A DNA stretch of 64,000 nt, from contig NC_056732.1 of assembly GCF_019279795.1 (NCBI RefSeq), positions 1,074,929,740 to 1,074,993,739 of the forward strand. Direction: 5' to 3'. The notes beneath the pieces were generated by a model. That model was not told the origin of the DNA and searched no databases. It saw only the letters and a list, made by a program, of their open reading frames with translations. Below, piece after piece: positions 53,483-63,988 of this stretch; the stretch's first letter is position 1, and each line of letters opens with the position of its first letter. The DNA is from Protopterus annectens. Taxonomy: Eukaryota; Chordata; Ceratodontiformes; Protopteridae. Position numbers and translations under genes: made by a program.

Positions 53483-54243
53483 AGTTTTAAAGTACAAATT
53501 AAATAAAGAGTTTTAGCTTTTTGACTCAGTCAAGAATGACACTTCAGGATGTGCAAAGTACTTGCTTATTTCATAAACAGTGTTGGGAGACTGCCTGCTA
53601 AACTTTTCAGATCAGTCTCAAGAAACAAAGAAAAGCACTTTATATATATACATTTTCATATCAATTTCATGCATGCAGAAATTTGACATTATATTACTTT
53701 TAATGACTCACTTAATTTTTAAATAATTGTACTCCTCTTTATTCTCACTTAGAGCTTCAAGTGGACACTTCACAAATATACATTTCAAATCATAAGCCAC
53801 CTGTGTTTAAATTTACGATTCTTCATCTTTGTAACATTCAGCAGCAGTTTACACTATCTCACAGAGAACCTTGTAAAGACTCACCAAGCAGCCTGACAAG
53901 GCCAGAGTGTACTGTTAGTTATTCTGGTTTCCACAGATAGCTGGCACGTAACGTAACGTAACGTAACATAACACCCCTTAACTCCTGCAGCACCTACTTT
54001 ACCTTCAATCATCTGTCAGTACACAATACTTTTGATAATAGAGAGGATGCAATTGTAAGACACTTGAGAATATAAGGCTACTACTTATATGAACATATAT
54101 CTTGCATAATTATGCATCTGTCTTTCAGCTTTCCTTTGACATAAGCACATCATAAACATTTTATTTGATTAATTTGTGAAGACATTAGAAGTTATTATGT
54201 ATTTAGTGAAGAATAAACATGAGACACAACATTTTGCATAACA
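53483..54243 (-). repeat. 5' LTR of the endogenous retrovirus
   Basis: An uninterrupted 760-bp LTR. On the minus strand it starts TGTTATGC (54243 downward) and ends just before the primer binding site. It aligns with 9026-9436 + 15578-15995 throughout, with roughly one difference per eight to ten bases by eye. It contains a small (GTAAC)n pentamer array (about 53946-53965). It shows the uninterrupted state at the DIRS-A insertion point: CAGCAG then TTTACACTATCTCAC (about 53836-53856). Confidence 0.85.
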
Positions 54244-54690
54244 AATCCTATAACCTTACTTTCATACTGCTCTTCCTACAAAATACAAACAAGAACAGGG
54301 AATAATCCACTTTAGAAATCCTTAAAATCTCCTTACACCTTTATTCACTGTAATGCATGCTCCCAACATGACAGCAGCCTACAGCCATTTAACTCATTGT
54401 GCACATCCATCAGACTTCAGTGCAACATGGGACCACAGTGTGCCCTTACCTCATCTGTTGCCAACCTACTAGCACTACCTACTTTGGTATAGTGTAACAG
54501 CTACTTAATGGTTACTGACTGCCTGCTATTATTACCAAGCACTGACTGACGGACTCATTAGGTGAAAGATGTAAATACTTACTTGTACTGGAGGTGAAGC
54601 TGCCAAGCCACATTTTTGTCAAAGCCTCACACACACTATGCGCACACAACTCGGCATGAGCACCAAACTAACATATGGTGAATAATGAAA
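54244..54690. other. No feature recognised
   Basis: Flank of the 5' LTR. No ORF or repeat match seen. Confidence 0.4.
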
Positions 54691-55620
54691 AAAAAATCCC
54701 TTGAAACTTCCAAGATCCCCAGGTACTTCACTAGTATACCCAAACCTCTGCAACCGGCAAGCACTTCACCTGCTGCTTGTACAACAGTACCCTCTGCTAA
54801 CTCTACAAGTGTGGGTCACCCAGGCATGACTTGTGTTTGTAAGGCCACTAGACACTGCTGCTCAACATAAAAATGTCTTGGTCACAGGTGACATAGTGAG
54901 ACATACTTACACATCACTCACCAGGCTAAGAAAGGCATCATGATGATTAGCTGCCTCTCAAGTGTCTGAATTTGTGATATCACTTGTACATTCAAGACCC
55001 TTCACCCCAAGTATGCATGTAGTATGGCAGTTGGTCACATGGGTTTGAATGACTTACATAGAGTTATGACTAAGCTCTCTGGTTACACGTCTGAGTCTGG
55101 AAACAACTAATTTTGAGCAGTATGTTGCCATTATCATGAATGATGGCATGACATACTATACTGGTGTCATTTTAGGGGAATCTAATGCAAGTAGCTTGGA
55201 GGGAGATGATGAACAGTTCTACCTCCTTTGATAAGCATGGTCTGCACAGTACAAATAATAGATTTTGTGCAATGGCTCCTGGATAGCACTGACAACAACT
55301 CCTGAGACAAATCAGTGCCAATGCCAGCTAGGGGCACTAATTTACTAGAGCTGGTTGTCATGAATATGGCACGATTATGCACCAAACCCCTAGTCATCCT
55401 CTCATTAGTCAGATCTGACCACTTTACAATAGAATTCTCCATAAGGTCCCAGACAAATGTGCCCTCAGTTCTCACTGTCCTCAGAGACTTCCCCAATGTG
55501 AACTTCATAGTGTAGCTTTCAGTCTTATGAAACTTAAAAGCTCCCCCACATTTTGATAACTCCATGGATAAAACTGTCACTTATACTTGTGATTTCTACA
55601 TCCATCTAACATATCTGCAC
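54691..55620 (+). mobile_element. CR1-G: strongly decayed CR1 fragment
   Basis: Plus-strand remains of ORF1 include a VTGDIVRHTYTSLTRLRK-like block at about 54880-54935, corresponding to VIGDSIVRHTDVPLTRLNK. After an internal deletion comes the end of the endonuclease (PARGTNLLELVVMNMARLC, then SLVRSDHFTIEF, 55320-55443). The catalytic SDH is still readable. It is one of the oldest CR1 pieces in the window. Confidence 0.72.
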
Positions 55621-55624
55621 AGGC

Positions 55625-55768
55625 TGCTGGCATGCAGGGTGAAGGTAGGTTTGCTGTTATGTGAGCTAATGGCTTAGGTTTCTTAGTCCTTAGTCTGGGA
55701 GTCTTAGGAAGTATTCTCTTAAAAAGCTTAGTATAAGCTGGAGTAGTGTACATGCTTTGTGCTGTACA

Positions 55769-55860
<92 letters not shown>

Positions 55861-56050
55861 AATGTATGTATGTGTGCGCGCGTGTGTGCCTGTTGTACAT
55901 ACCCAATGTGTTCTGAGGTGGGAAAGTGGCCTTCAAATTCAATAAATATTTACATCTCACACATATCAAGTCATTATTTGGGACAGGCTTCCTGATGAAG
56001 ATGCATGTCAAGGAGTAAAATAAAGAGTCAAGAAAATACAGGAAGATATG
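55625..56050 (-). mobile_element. CR1-H: antisense CR1 ORF1 fragment with (TG)n
   Basis: The minus-strand frame carries a diverged ORF1 N-terminus (ICVRCKYLLNLKATF, corresponding to CERCTYIAKLEAKL). A linker follows with LFKRILPKTPRLRTKKPK, comparable to the VLNENLPKHQGHPKHKRK part of CR1-F. A (TG)n tract sits between the two. The piece faces CR1-G tail to tail. Confidence 0.6.
55770..55850. repeat. (TG)n microsatellite
   Basis: About 40 TG units followed by TATG variants. The histidine/threonine and cysteine/valine frames across it are artefacts. Confidence 0.97.
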
Positions 56051-56299
56051 AGGCAATCACTATGAAGGATGATAAAAATTATCTGTTGGTTAGGAAGGTG
56101 TACCACATCTCATCTAGAAGTAAGTGAAGCTCGCAGATTAAGTGAACCAAGCAGCCCTTATCTGCTTTAATAATGTATGCTTCCATGTTCTAGCTATCTG
56201 GTCTTGTGCCTTTGTAGTGCTATCTCTGTTGAAGAAAACATTCTTTCTACTTTTTTCTAGTCTTATCACTTGCAGGAAGCCTCCAGCTAGCAAATCTAG

Positions 56300-56365
56300 G
56301 CATCCATCCATTCATTCATTCATTCATTCATTCATTCATTCATTCATTCATTCATTCATTCACTT
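56300..56365. repeat. (ATTC)n microsatellite
   Basis: About fifteen tandem ATTC units after two CATC-type variants. Confidence 0.96.
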
Positions 56366-56577
56366 ATTCATTTGTTCTCACTAGGACAAAAATGAGCACC
56401 AGGTAGAGTGGATCTTCAGGCCTTTACTCTGTGAGCTGAATTTATTTTTCATGAATCTGCCCATTTTCTTCTCACTCTAAGTTTCACATCTGACAGCTTT
56501 CAAGTGGTAGTGAGAAGACATACTAAGGTGTTCTCATTGTTCACTTGTCACCTTTTGTGTGCAGTATTTGAATATCA

Positions 56578-57650
56578 GTGCACCAGCATGTGCCAGGGTG
56601 ACATGATAATTTTGTCTACCAGCAAACCAAAATATACCAGAATGGCATGATGAGCTTATGTACCAATATATGAACATATGCTAGGATGGCCTGGTGATGT
56701 ACCATTATACTAACGTGCTAGGATGGCATAGTGAGTTTGTGCACCAATATATGAATATATGCCATGATGGCATGGTGAGCTTATGTACCAATATATGAGC
56801 ATTGCATAGGATGGCTTGGTGAGTTTGTGTACCAATGCACTAGTATATGCCTGGATAGGATGATGACCTTATGTATCAGAATACAAGCATGTGCTAGGAT
56901 GGCATGGTGAGCTTGTGTGCCAATATATGAACATGTGCTATGATGATTTGGTGAGTTTGTGTACCAATACAACAACATGTGCTAGGATTAAATGGTGCGT
57001 TTGTGTGCCAATGCAACAGCATGTGCCAGGATGGCATAATGAGTTTGAGTACAGATGCACTAGCATGTGCTGTGATGGCATAGTTAGCTTGTGTACTTAT
57101 GCACCAACATGTGCCAGCATGGCATGATGATTTTGTGTATTTATGCACCAGCACATCTCAGGATGACATAGTGAGTTTGTGTACCTGTGCAGCAGCATAT
57201 GTCAGCATGGCAAGGTGAGGTTGTGCAATGCACCAGCATGTGCCAGAATGGTATGGTGAGTTTTTGTACCAATGCACTAACATGTGCTGGGATGGCATGA
57301 TGAGTTTGTGTACTTGTACACCAGCATGTGTCAGGATGGCATAGTGAATTTGTGTATCGATGCACCAACATGTGTCAGGATGGTAAGGTGAAGTTGTGCA
57401 ATGCACCGGCATGTATCAGGATGGTATGATGAGTTTGTGTCCTAATACATCAGCATGCACCTAGGTGATATGGTGACTTTGTGTACCTGTGCACCAGCAT
57501 GTGTCAGGATGGCATGGTGAATTTGAGTAGCATTGCAGTAGCATGTGTCAGAATGGCATGGTGAGCTTATGTAGAAGTGTACCAGTATGTGTCAGGTTGC
57601 CATAGTGAGTTTTTGTGTACCTGTGCATCAGCATGTATCATAATGGTATA
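56578..57650. repeat. ~45-bp minisatellite, about 24 units
   Basis: Diverged tandem units have the shape GTGTACCAATGCACCAGCAT, then GTGCCAGGATGGCATGGTGA and GTTT. The period is 44-46 bp. Because 45 is divisible by three, short minus-strand frames with a 15-residue periodicity appear (HAILAHA..., LVHWYTNSPSHP). I treat these as non-coding. Confidence 0.9.
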
Positions 57651-57659
57651 AACCCTTCA

Positions 57660-58940
57660 AAAAGTAAAACAGGAAACAATTATTGCAATTTTCTCTGCTC
57701 TCCAGTAAGACCTCAACACCCAGATTGCTAAATAAATTGTCATCTCTGGCATCAAGAATGGCAATCTCACTTTGCGCCATTAAACTTACAACATCCAGAA
57801 TGGTTAAAGTTCATATCTTCAGATGCCTGATAGCGCTTATAGGTGGGCTAATCAAACATGCTTTGGCAACATGAAAACACTCTTGTATTATAGCTTCAAG
57901 TTAAGAGTTGTTACTGTCAGACAACTTAAACTGTGGACAGTTAACAGACCAGGCTATGTCCAAGAGGTCTAATGGAATCACAATGATGTCTCTTCAGACA
58001 AGAAACAAGAAATCATGAAAAAAACAGTACTCTGAAATACAGCCTTCCAAAGAATCTGTCTGAACTAAGGATAAATGTTTTAGTTGTTTCATTACTCATT
58101 CAGAAAATAGTTTAAGACAAAAAGATAAGTAAAGATGTAACTGGAAATAAAATATGTCTGATCAAAAGGAATAAAATTATTACCGTAGTTTCAGGTGATC
58201 ATTTTCTAATCATGATTGTGAAAACCTAGCAAATCTAATTGTAACCAGAAGGTGGCGACAGGACTCCAGATTGCACTAGTTGCTCAATTCAGAAATGCAA
58301 AAGTAGGAAATCTGCTAAATGTCAATCTGCTTGAAAATGGGACTCAACACAGGCTTTTTAAACACACTTTGGCCAGAGAGCCCCCCATAAATCACCTTTA
58401 GATAAATACTTTGCAGATGTTTTATCAATTTGTTTTCTACTTGGAGACTTGCTCTATGTCTTTTGTAGGTACACCATTTCCCCACGAGAATTTCCTAAAC
58501 TTCTACAGAACTACACTTCCAAGCACACTGACGAACTGTTATACAGCAAAACACGTCTGCATTTGCTGATGTATTATTTGTTTGATATTATTTTAAACAT
58601 TTGATGGGTAATGAATTGCCTTAGTTAGTGAGTTAGGAAGAGGGATAACGTTTTTTGGAGAAAGTGCTCAATTCCCAAGATACTCATAGCTTGACTAAAT
58701 ACATTTTTTTTCCGGACATAAAGTTAAGAAGTTAAGATTTCAAAAACAAATAAACAAAAGATACCATGATAAGTTATATAGCTTTGTATCTGTAAAGCCT
58801 AATACTACTGTCTACTACAGGTGCTTGCATGGTAGTAGCTGACTACATGCTTGCTTGAAAAATCAAGTGCTTGAACTCACAGTAGTCCAGTTTCCTGTTT
58901 CTATGTAACCTACCAACATCCAACCCTATAAAACTGTACA
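57660..58940. other. No gene recognised
   Basis: Non-repetitive sequence at this scale with no ORF above about 63 codons. It may be host intergenic DNA or unrecognised repeats. Confidence 0.4.
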
Positions 58941-59240
58941 GGCCTACCAGAACCTAAACTCTAACCCTAAAACTCATACCCCTTGCTCCTTTGCTCTAAA
59001 ATGCCACTCCCCCTCCCTAACCCTAAAATCCATAATCACTCATAAACCTAAAACTCTACTCTCCATCCCTAACCATAAAGTTCCTGATTGTTCCATAAAC
59101 CTAAAACGTCAACCTCCCTCCCTAAACCTAAATTCTCCTCCTCCTCCCTAACCCTGAAGCTCTCCTCCTGTTCCCTAAAGCTAAAACTCCCTTCCTGCTC
59201 TTTAACCCTAAAATCACCCACCCACTCCCTCCCCACAGCT
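58940..59240. repeat. CCCTAAACCCTAAA-like degenerate repeat
   Basis: About ten diverged units of 25-35 bp, each containing CTAACCCTAAAA or a near variant followed by CTCC-rich sequence. Units are visible at about 58963, 59018, 59045, 59072, 59097, 59126, 59148, 59174 and 59201. The core overlaps the telomere sequence in register, but the units are too long and variable for a telomere array. Confidence 0.75.
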
Positions 59241-59404
59241 GCTTGCCTGAGCTCATATTCAGATTCGAGTGCAAACAGCAGCCTACATGAGCTACAAGAT
59301 GCTTGCTTCCCTGGCTTTGAGACTACAATTTTGGAGTGCCTGCAGTATGGAGGTATGTTTTAGGTATTGTATAGCTCAGTTTGAGTATGCCATGAGTCCA
59401 TACT

Positions 59405-59493
59405 TTCATACTTTCAGACATACACATGTGTACATGCTCCAACACATACCTTCATGCTCATAATTCCCTACATAACCCCCTCTATTGTGACCA

Positions 59494-59558
<65 letters not shown>

Positions 59559-59704
59559 CCACTCATCCACTCAATATCAAACAACCCTCCTCCACATTCA
59601 ATCAGACATACGGATACAATCACGCCTTCACACATACACATGCATACATGCTCCAACACATAACTTCATGCTCATAATTCCCTACATAACCCCCTCTATT
59701 GTGA

Positions 59705-59760
<56 letters not shown>

Positions 59761-59924
59761 ACACACGGACACACGGACACACAAATGCACACTCAGCCAC
59801 TCAACATCAAACAACCCTCCTCCACATTCAATCAGACGTATGGATACAGTCATTCCTTCACACATGCACATGCTCCAACACACACCTTCATGCTCAAAAT
59901 TCCCTAGATAACCCTCTCTATTGT

Positions 59925-60005
<81 letters not shown>

Positions 60006-60100
60006 ATCCATTCAATATCAAACAACCTTCCCCCATAATCAGTTAGACATATGGATACAGTCATTCCTTCACACATACACATGCTCCAACACACACCTTC
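59405..60100. repeat. Triplicated ~215-bp unit, each with a (CA)n core
   Basis: Three units (about 59420-59640, 59641-59868 and 59869-60100) share CATGCTCCAACACA, CATAATTCCCTACATAACCC, a CA tract, then ATCAAACAACCCTCCTCCAC and CAATCAGAC. The CA tracts are at about 59501-59557, 59707-59755 and 59927-60002. The last unit is cut by the 3' end of CR1-F. Confidence 0.93.
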
Positions 60101-60191
60101 ATAGGTTAATAGGTAGGTGCTAGGCTATCGGCCCTAGGGCCCATACAAGCCTAGCCAAAAAATGTACCCTGGCTTTCGCCACCCAAGAAAA

Positions 60192-62160
60192 TTATTTTCC
60201 TATGCCCCTGTCGAGCAGAGCCACAGAAGTGATCCCCGGGGTGAATTTCCCATTTCCCATCCAATCATCAAGATTTTTCTTGAAGAGTGCTAATGAGGAG
60301 CTCTGTTTGACATAGATAGGTAGTCTGTTCCAGAGTATGGGAAGTCTCTGGGACAGGAATCTATCCCTCCAGCATGTTCTGTTTATTGAGCGTGTAGCTC
60401 GGAGGGATTGGGATTTCTTTAAGTGGAGCATGTCCAACAGCTCTGGGTTTGACATAGCTTTGTATGTTAGGCAGAGATGAGTAGGCGATATGCGATGGAG
60501 TAAAGCTGTAGTTTTTTGAGACGGTCTGCATAGGGCATCTGTTTGAGTCTGCATAGGGCATCTGTTTGAGGCCAGTAATCTTCTTTGTGAGGTATTTCTG
60601 TGGTCTTTCCAGTTGTTGTAGATGTCTTGTGAGGTACATACCAAAAGGAGCATTGTACTCTATAATGGGTCTAGTGAGTGATGAGTAGAGAGGAACAATG
60701 ACCTCTTTTTTTCTGGATGAGAATCCTTTTGTGATGAGATGAACCACGTAGAAGAATTTCCTGACCACTGTGGCGATGTGATTATCAAAGGAGAGACTAC
60801 TGTCCACCTGTGTCCCAAGGTCTCATCACATTTTTGGCATTAAGTAGACTACCAGCTATGTGGTAGTTCATGGGTATAGAGTTTTTACCAAAGGGGGTGA
60901 CAATACACTTTTTGGCATTGAGCTTGAGGCCATGGCTTTGACACCAGGAATCTGTCTCAGTGAGACCCTTTTGTAGTTTGTCCACATCGTTAGGAGTTTC
61001 GATTATGGCTCCTAGTTTGCAGTCATCTGCAAACTTTGTTAATAAAGACCTTCTGTGTTGGCCTGCACTTCAGAGAAGTAGATACCAAACAGGAGAGGAC
61101 CCAGGACTGAACCCTGTGGTACTTCACTTGTCACTGGTCTGATGTCGGATTTGGAATCCGCTACTTTCACAGTGTGGGTTCTGTCTGTGAGCCAGTTGGC
61201 AACCCATCTTATGACATAGGGATTTATACCTAGTTTAGTGAGCTTATCTATAATTCCAGAGTGGGGGATGGTGTCGAAAGCCTTGGCGAGATCTAGATAA
61301 GCTGTGTGAACCATTTTACCATCATCTATGGCTTTGGTGACTGCTTCAAAGAAGTCAATCAGGTTTAGGAGACATGATCTGACTTTTACAAATCCAAACT
61401 GAGTAGGGTCCAGAGTTTGGAGATTACCAATGTCTTTGTTTATGAGTTCCATGATGATATGTTCCATGGCTTTGCAGACCAGGCTCGTCAGGCTTATGGG
61501 GCGGTAGTTCCCGGGGTCCGTCGTGGCTCCCCCTTTGTGGAGTGGGATAACTGTCGCGGTGCACCATTCAGTGGGTATAAAGCCTGAGGTGAGGCTATGA
61601 TTGAACATGGTACTTAGGTAGGGTGCCAGTTCATTCTGTAGTTCGTGTAGAACGCAGCCTGGGATATTGTCAGGTCCCATGGATGCTGTGTTTTTGGCTT
61701 TGGAGAGTGTGTTTTTTACCTGTGCAGCCGTGATTATAGGAACTTTGCATTTTTCCAGTATAGAGATGGACCCTCTAGGGGGTGAGAGGGGGTAAAGTTA
61801 GCACTGAACCTATCTGCTAGGATGTTGGCAATATCAGTTGGTTCTGTATATTTATTATGCTGTAACTCAGAGCAGATCTGAGTGTTCCCATTTAGATTCT
61901 TGACATAGCTATAGAATGCTTTGTGGTTGTCTTTAGAGTCAGTGGCAATTTTGTTTTCGTAACTAGCTTTGGAGGATTTTATGAGGGATCTCAACTTCTT
62001 ACTGAGGTTGACCAGGGAGTTCCTCCAGTCATGGGATTTTACTCTTTTTTGCAACAGTTTCTTTCTTCTGTTATAGAGTTTGTTTATGGCAGAGGACCAC
62101 CAGATTGGCTTCCTTTTTTGGAGGATAACATCTTGGTTCTATTAGGGATAGCATGATCCA
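60192..62160 (-). pseudogene. CR1-F ORF2 linker and reverse transcriptase
   Basis: 61734-62054 is the linker. 61039-61680 has GPDNIPGCVLHEL, PLHKGGATTDPGNYRPISLTSL, AYLDLAKAFDTIPHSGI and VPQGSVLGPLLFGIYF. A base change shifts the frame just before the catalytic KFADDC (about 61018-61038, intact in another frame). The thumb (60361-60807) and C-terminus (60192-60480) follow, disturbed by the 24-bp duplication. Frame changes also lie at about 60.8 and 61.7 kb. Confidence 0.86.
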
Positions 62161-62261
62161 TGCACTTGTGTAAGTGCTTATAAAGTGCATTTGTGTAAGA
62201 TTCGGCAGTCATACCTCTATTGTCTGTCTGCATGGGTGTCATGAAGTTTGCCACTTCTGTC

Positions 62262-63122
62262 TTAAGAAGTGTGAATTTGGCTTTGAGAAGTTTTTACGAT
62301 GGTTTCCCTAATTGGGGCTGGGGGTGGGATATGGATGTCTAGGCTGATTAGCTTGTGGTCGGATCTGACCAACGAGGAATTGACCTCTGGTGTGGAACAC
62401 CGGTTTCCCATGTTGGTGATGACCAGGCCTAGGATATTGCTGCCCCTGGTGGGGGGTGTGAATAAGTTGATCCAAGCACTGGAATTTATGAATTCTAGAA
62501 AACATTGAGCAAAAGAGTTGGTACATGAGTAGTTTTCCCAGTTAATGGTGGGGTAGTTGAAATCGCCTATTAATAGGGTATTGGGTTGTACCCTAATACT
62601 TTCCAGTGTATCAAGAAATGAGGAGTGTGAATCCTGTTGCATGGTGGGGGGTCTGTAGCAAGCTACAATTTGGATTGCGGTCTTGCCCAGAGTTAGTTGC
62701 ACTTGGATAATCTCGGATGCATTATGCTGTGCAACTAGCCTGGAGTTGTGGATATCCTTAATGAACATGGACACGCCTCCGCCTTTAGTGCTTCTTTCTG
62801 GGTTAGGTGGCCGAAAGGTGTGGTATGAATTGAAGCCTGGTGATGCAGGGGTGCTCTCTGGAGCTTTGAACCAGGTCTCTGTCACTGCACAGATGTCAAT
62901 GTTCTCCATTTTAAGGAGTGCCTCGAGTGAGTGCATTTTGAGGTTTAGACTTCTAGCATTGAGTAGCATTACCCTCAGATTTTGCTTGCTTGTACCGATT
63001 ACGGTGGTGAATTTGTCATTTGAACCTTGCCTAAAAAAGGCACTATAGGGGTGGCAAGAGTCTTTGCCAGTATCCGGAATCCTAAGGGCTTCAGATGCAG
63101 GCCATCTCTGGCAAAGCATCAT
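62262..63122 (-). pseudogene. CR1-F ORF2 endonuclease
   Basis: The complete endonuclease is open for over 230 codons from the family start MLLNARSLNLKMHSLEALL (about 62965). Blocks are VTETWF, GGGVSMFIKD, ACYRPP, GDFNYPTINW, LVITNMG and SDHKLISLDIH. All catalytic residues are present. The extra N-terminal codons (to 63122) belong to the ORF1 overlap region and are not part of ORF2. The frame stops at 62262, where the linker continues in another frame. Confidence 0.88.
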
Positions 63123-63988
63123 GGACTGTCGATCATGTCGTCCCAGGCAGACAAATACCGGATCCCCTTAGAATGACACCAGAAGCTTAGCCAATTGTTG
63201 AAGTCAATCATTTTGTCCTTGTACTGTGGTATCATTCTGGGTGATGGCAGGATGCTACTCAGGGTTAGGGTCATACCTGCCTGGGATACAAGATCGGAGA
63301 GCTCCTCCATGTCTCTTTTCATGTAGTCCAGGGAGGTACGTCTCAGGTCATTCACAGCAACATGGACAATGACAGTGTCATATTTGTACTTATTGTGGAG
63401 TGACCTGAGTGCATGCATTATGTGGCGGATCCTGGCACCTGACAGGCAGCTGACAGTAACTTTCTCCTTGTTTAGTCTAGTGAGTGGAACATCAATGTGC
63501 CTGACTATAAAGTCACCTATGACTAGAGTGTTGGGTACGTTGTTATGCCTTATGGGCTGTGGTTGAGTGGCACACTGAGTTTGTGGGCTATGTGTCATTT
63601 GGGTTGTGTTGGGGGGTGGAGTTTGCTTCCGTTTATGCTTTGGATGTCCCTGATGCTTGGGCAGGTTTTCATTGAGAACCTCCATAAATGTAGGTGTGTG
63701 TTTTGTGTTTCTATGTGTGTGTTTTGGTGGTGTGGGTTTTGAAGGACTATGTGATGAGTGTAGTGTGGTGCAAGTGTTTACCCTCTCCTCTTGACTGTCT
63801 AGTCTAGTCTTGGGTGAAGAGAGCTTTGCTTCCAGTTTGGCTATATAAGTGCATCTCTCACAGGTTGTAGTGTTGGGTGGTAGGAGGAGAGGGTTGTCTG
63901 TGTACATGAGGCAATTGCTGCATTGCCCCAAGATGCCCAGATTCATCAGGTAGACAGGAGAAATCACTGGGAGCTGACCCTTAGACAT
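63119..63988 (-). CDS. CR1-F ORF1: Cys4 module plus SGNH-esterase-like domain
   Basis: This is the best ORF1 in the window: 289 codons from ATG 63988 (MSKGQLPVIS). Residues 23-46 hold C23-x2-C26 and C43-x2-C46. A short helix (YIAKLEAKL) follows, then a Pro/Thr/Lys-rich linker (60-150). The esterase-like part begins with VIGDFIVRH at 156-164, where the catalytic Ser of GDS is Phe. It continues through SGARIRHI and VNDLRRTS (212-219). It stops at SAWDDMIDSP, before the D-x-x-H block, which continues in another frame to about 63015 (about 35 codons). In CR1-clade elements this protein accompanies ORF2; the Ser loss suggests no esterase activity in this copy. Confidence 0.88.
   Translation of the reverse strand: MSKGQLPVISPVYLMNLGILGQCSNCLMYTDNPLLLPPNTTTCERCTYIAKLEAKLSSPKTRLDSQEERVNTCTTLHSSHSPSKPTPPKHTHRNTKHTPTFMEVLNENLPKHQGHPKHKRKQTPPPNTTQMTHSPQTQCATQPQPIRHNNVPNTLVIGDFIVRHIDVPLTRLNKEKVTVSCLSGARIRHIMHALRSLHNKYKYDTVIVHVAVNDLRRTSLDYMKRDMEELSDLVSQAGMTLTLSSILPSPRMIPQYKDKMIDFNNWLSFWCHSKGIRYLSAWDDMIDSP

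Noticed and set aside
9026-54243. A clear target-site duplication flanking the provirus
   Set aside because: The bases outside the LTRs (AGGATT before and AGGGGT after, on the minus strand) are only vaguely alike, and the LTR end is uncertain by a few bases, so I do not claim it.
55759-55995. Open frames of alternating Cys-Val or His-Thr across CA/TG tracts (also 26896, 46301, 50688, 59426-60123)
   Set aside because: Microsatellite translation artefacts.
56781-57412. A repeat protein gene encoded by the minus strand of the 45-bp minisatellite
   Set aside because: The frames change between units, and there is no start context, signal or flanking coding sequence.
57660-58940. A host exon in the least repetitive stretch
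   Set aside because: No ORF of useful length, no recognisable protein motif and no convincing splice-site-bounded reading frame.
58940-59240. True telomeric repeat array
   Set aside because: Units are 25-35 bp and variable, not 6-bp tandem TTAGGG/CCCTAA.
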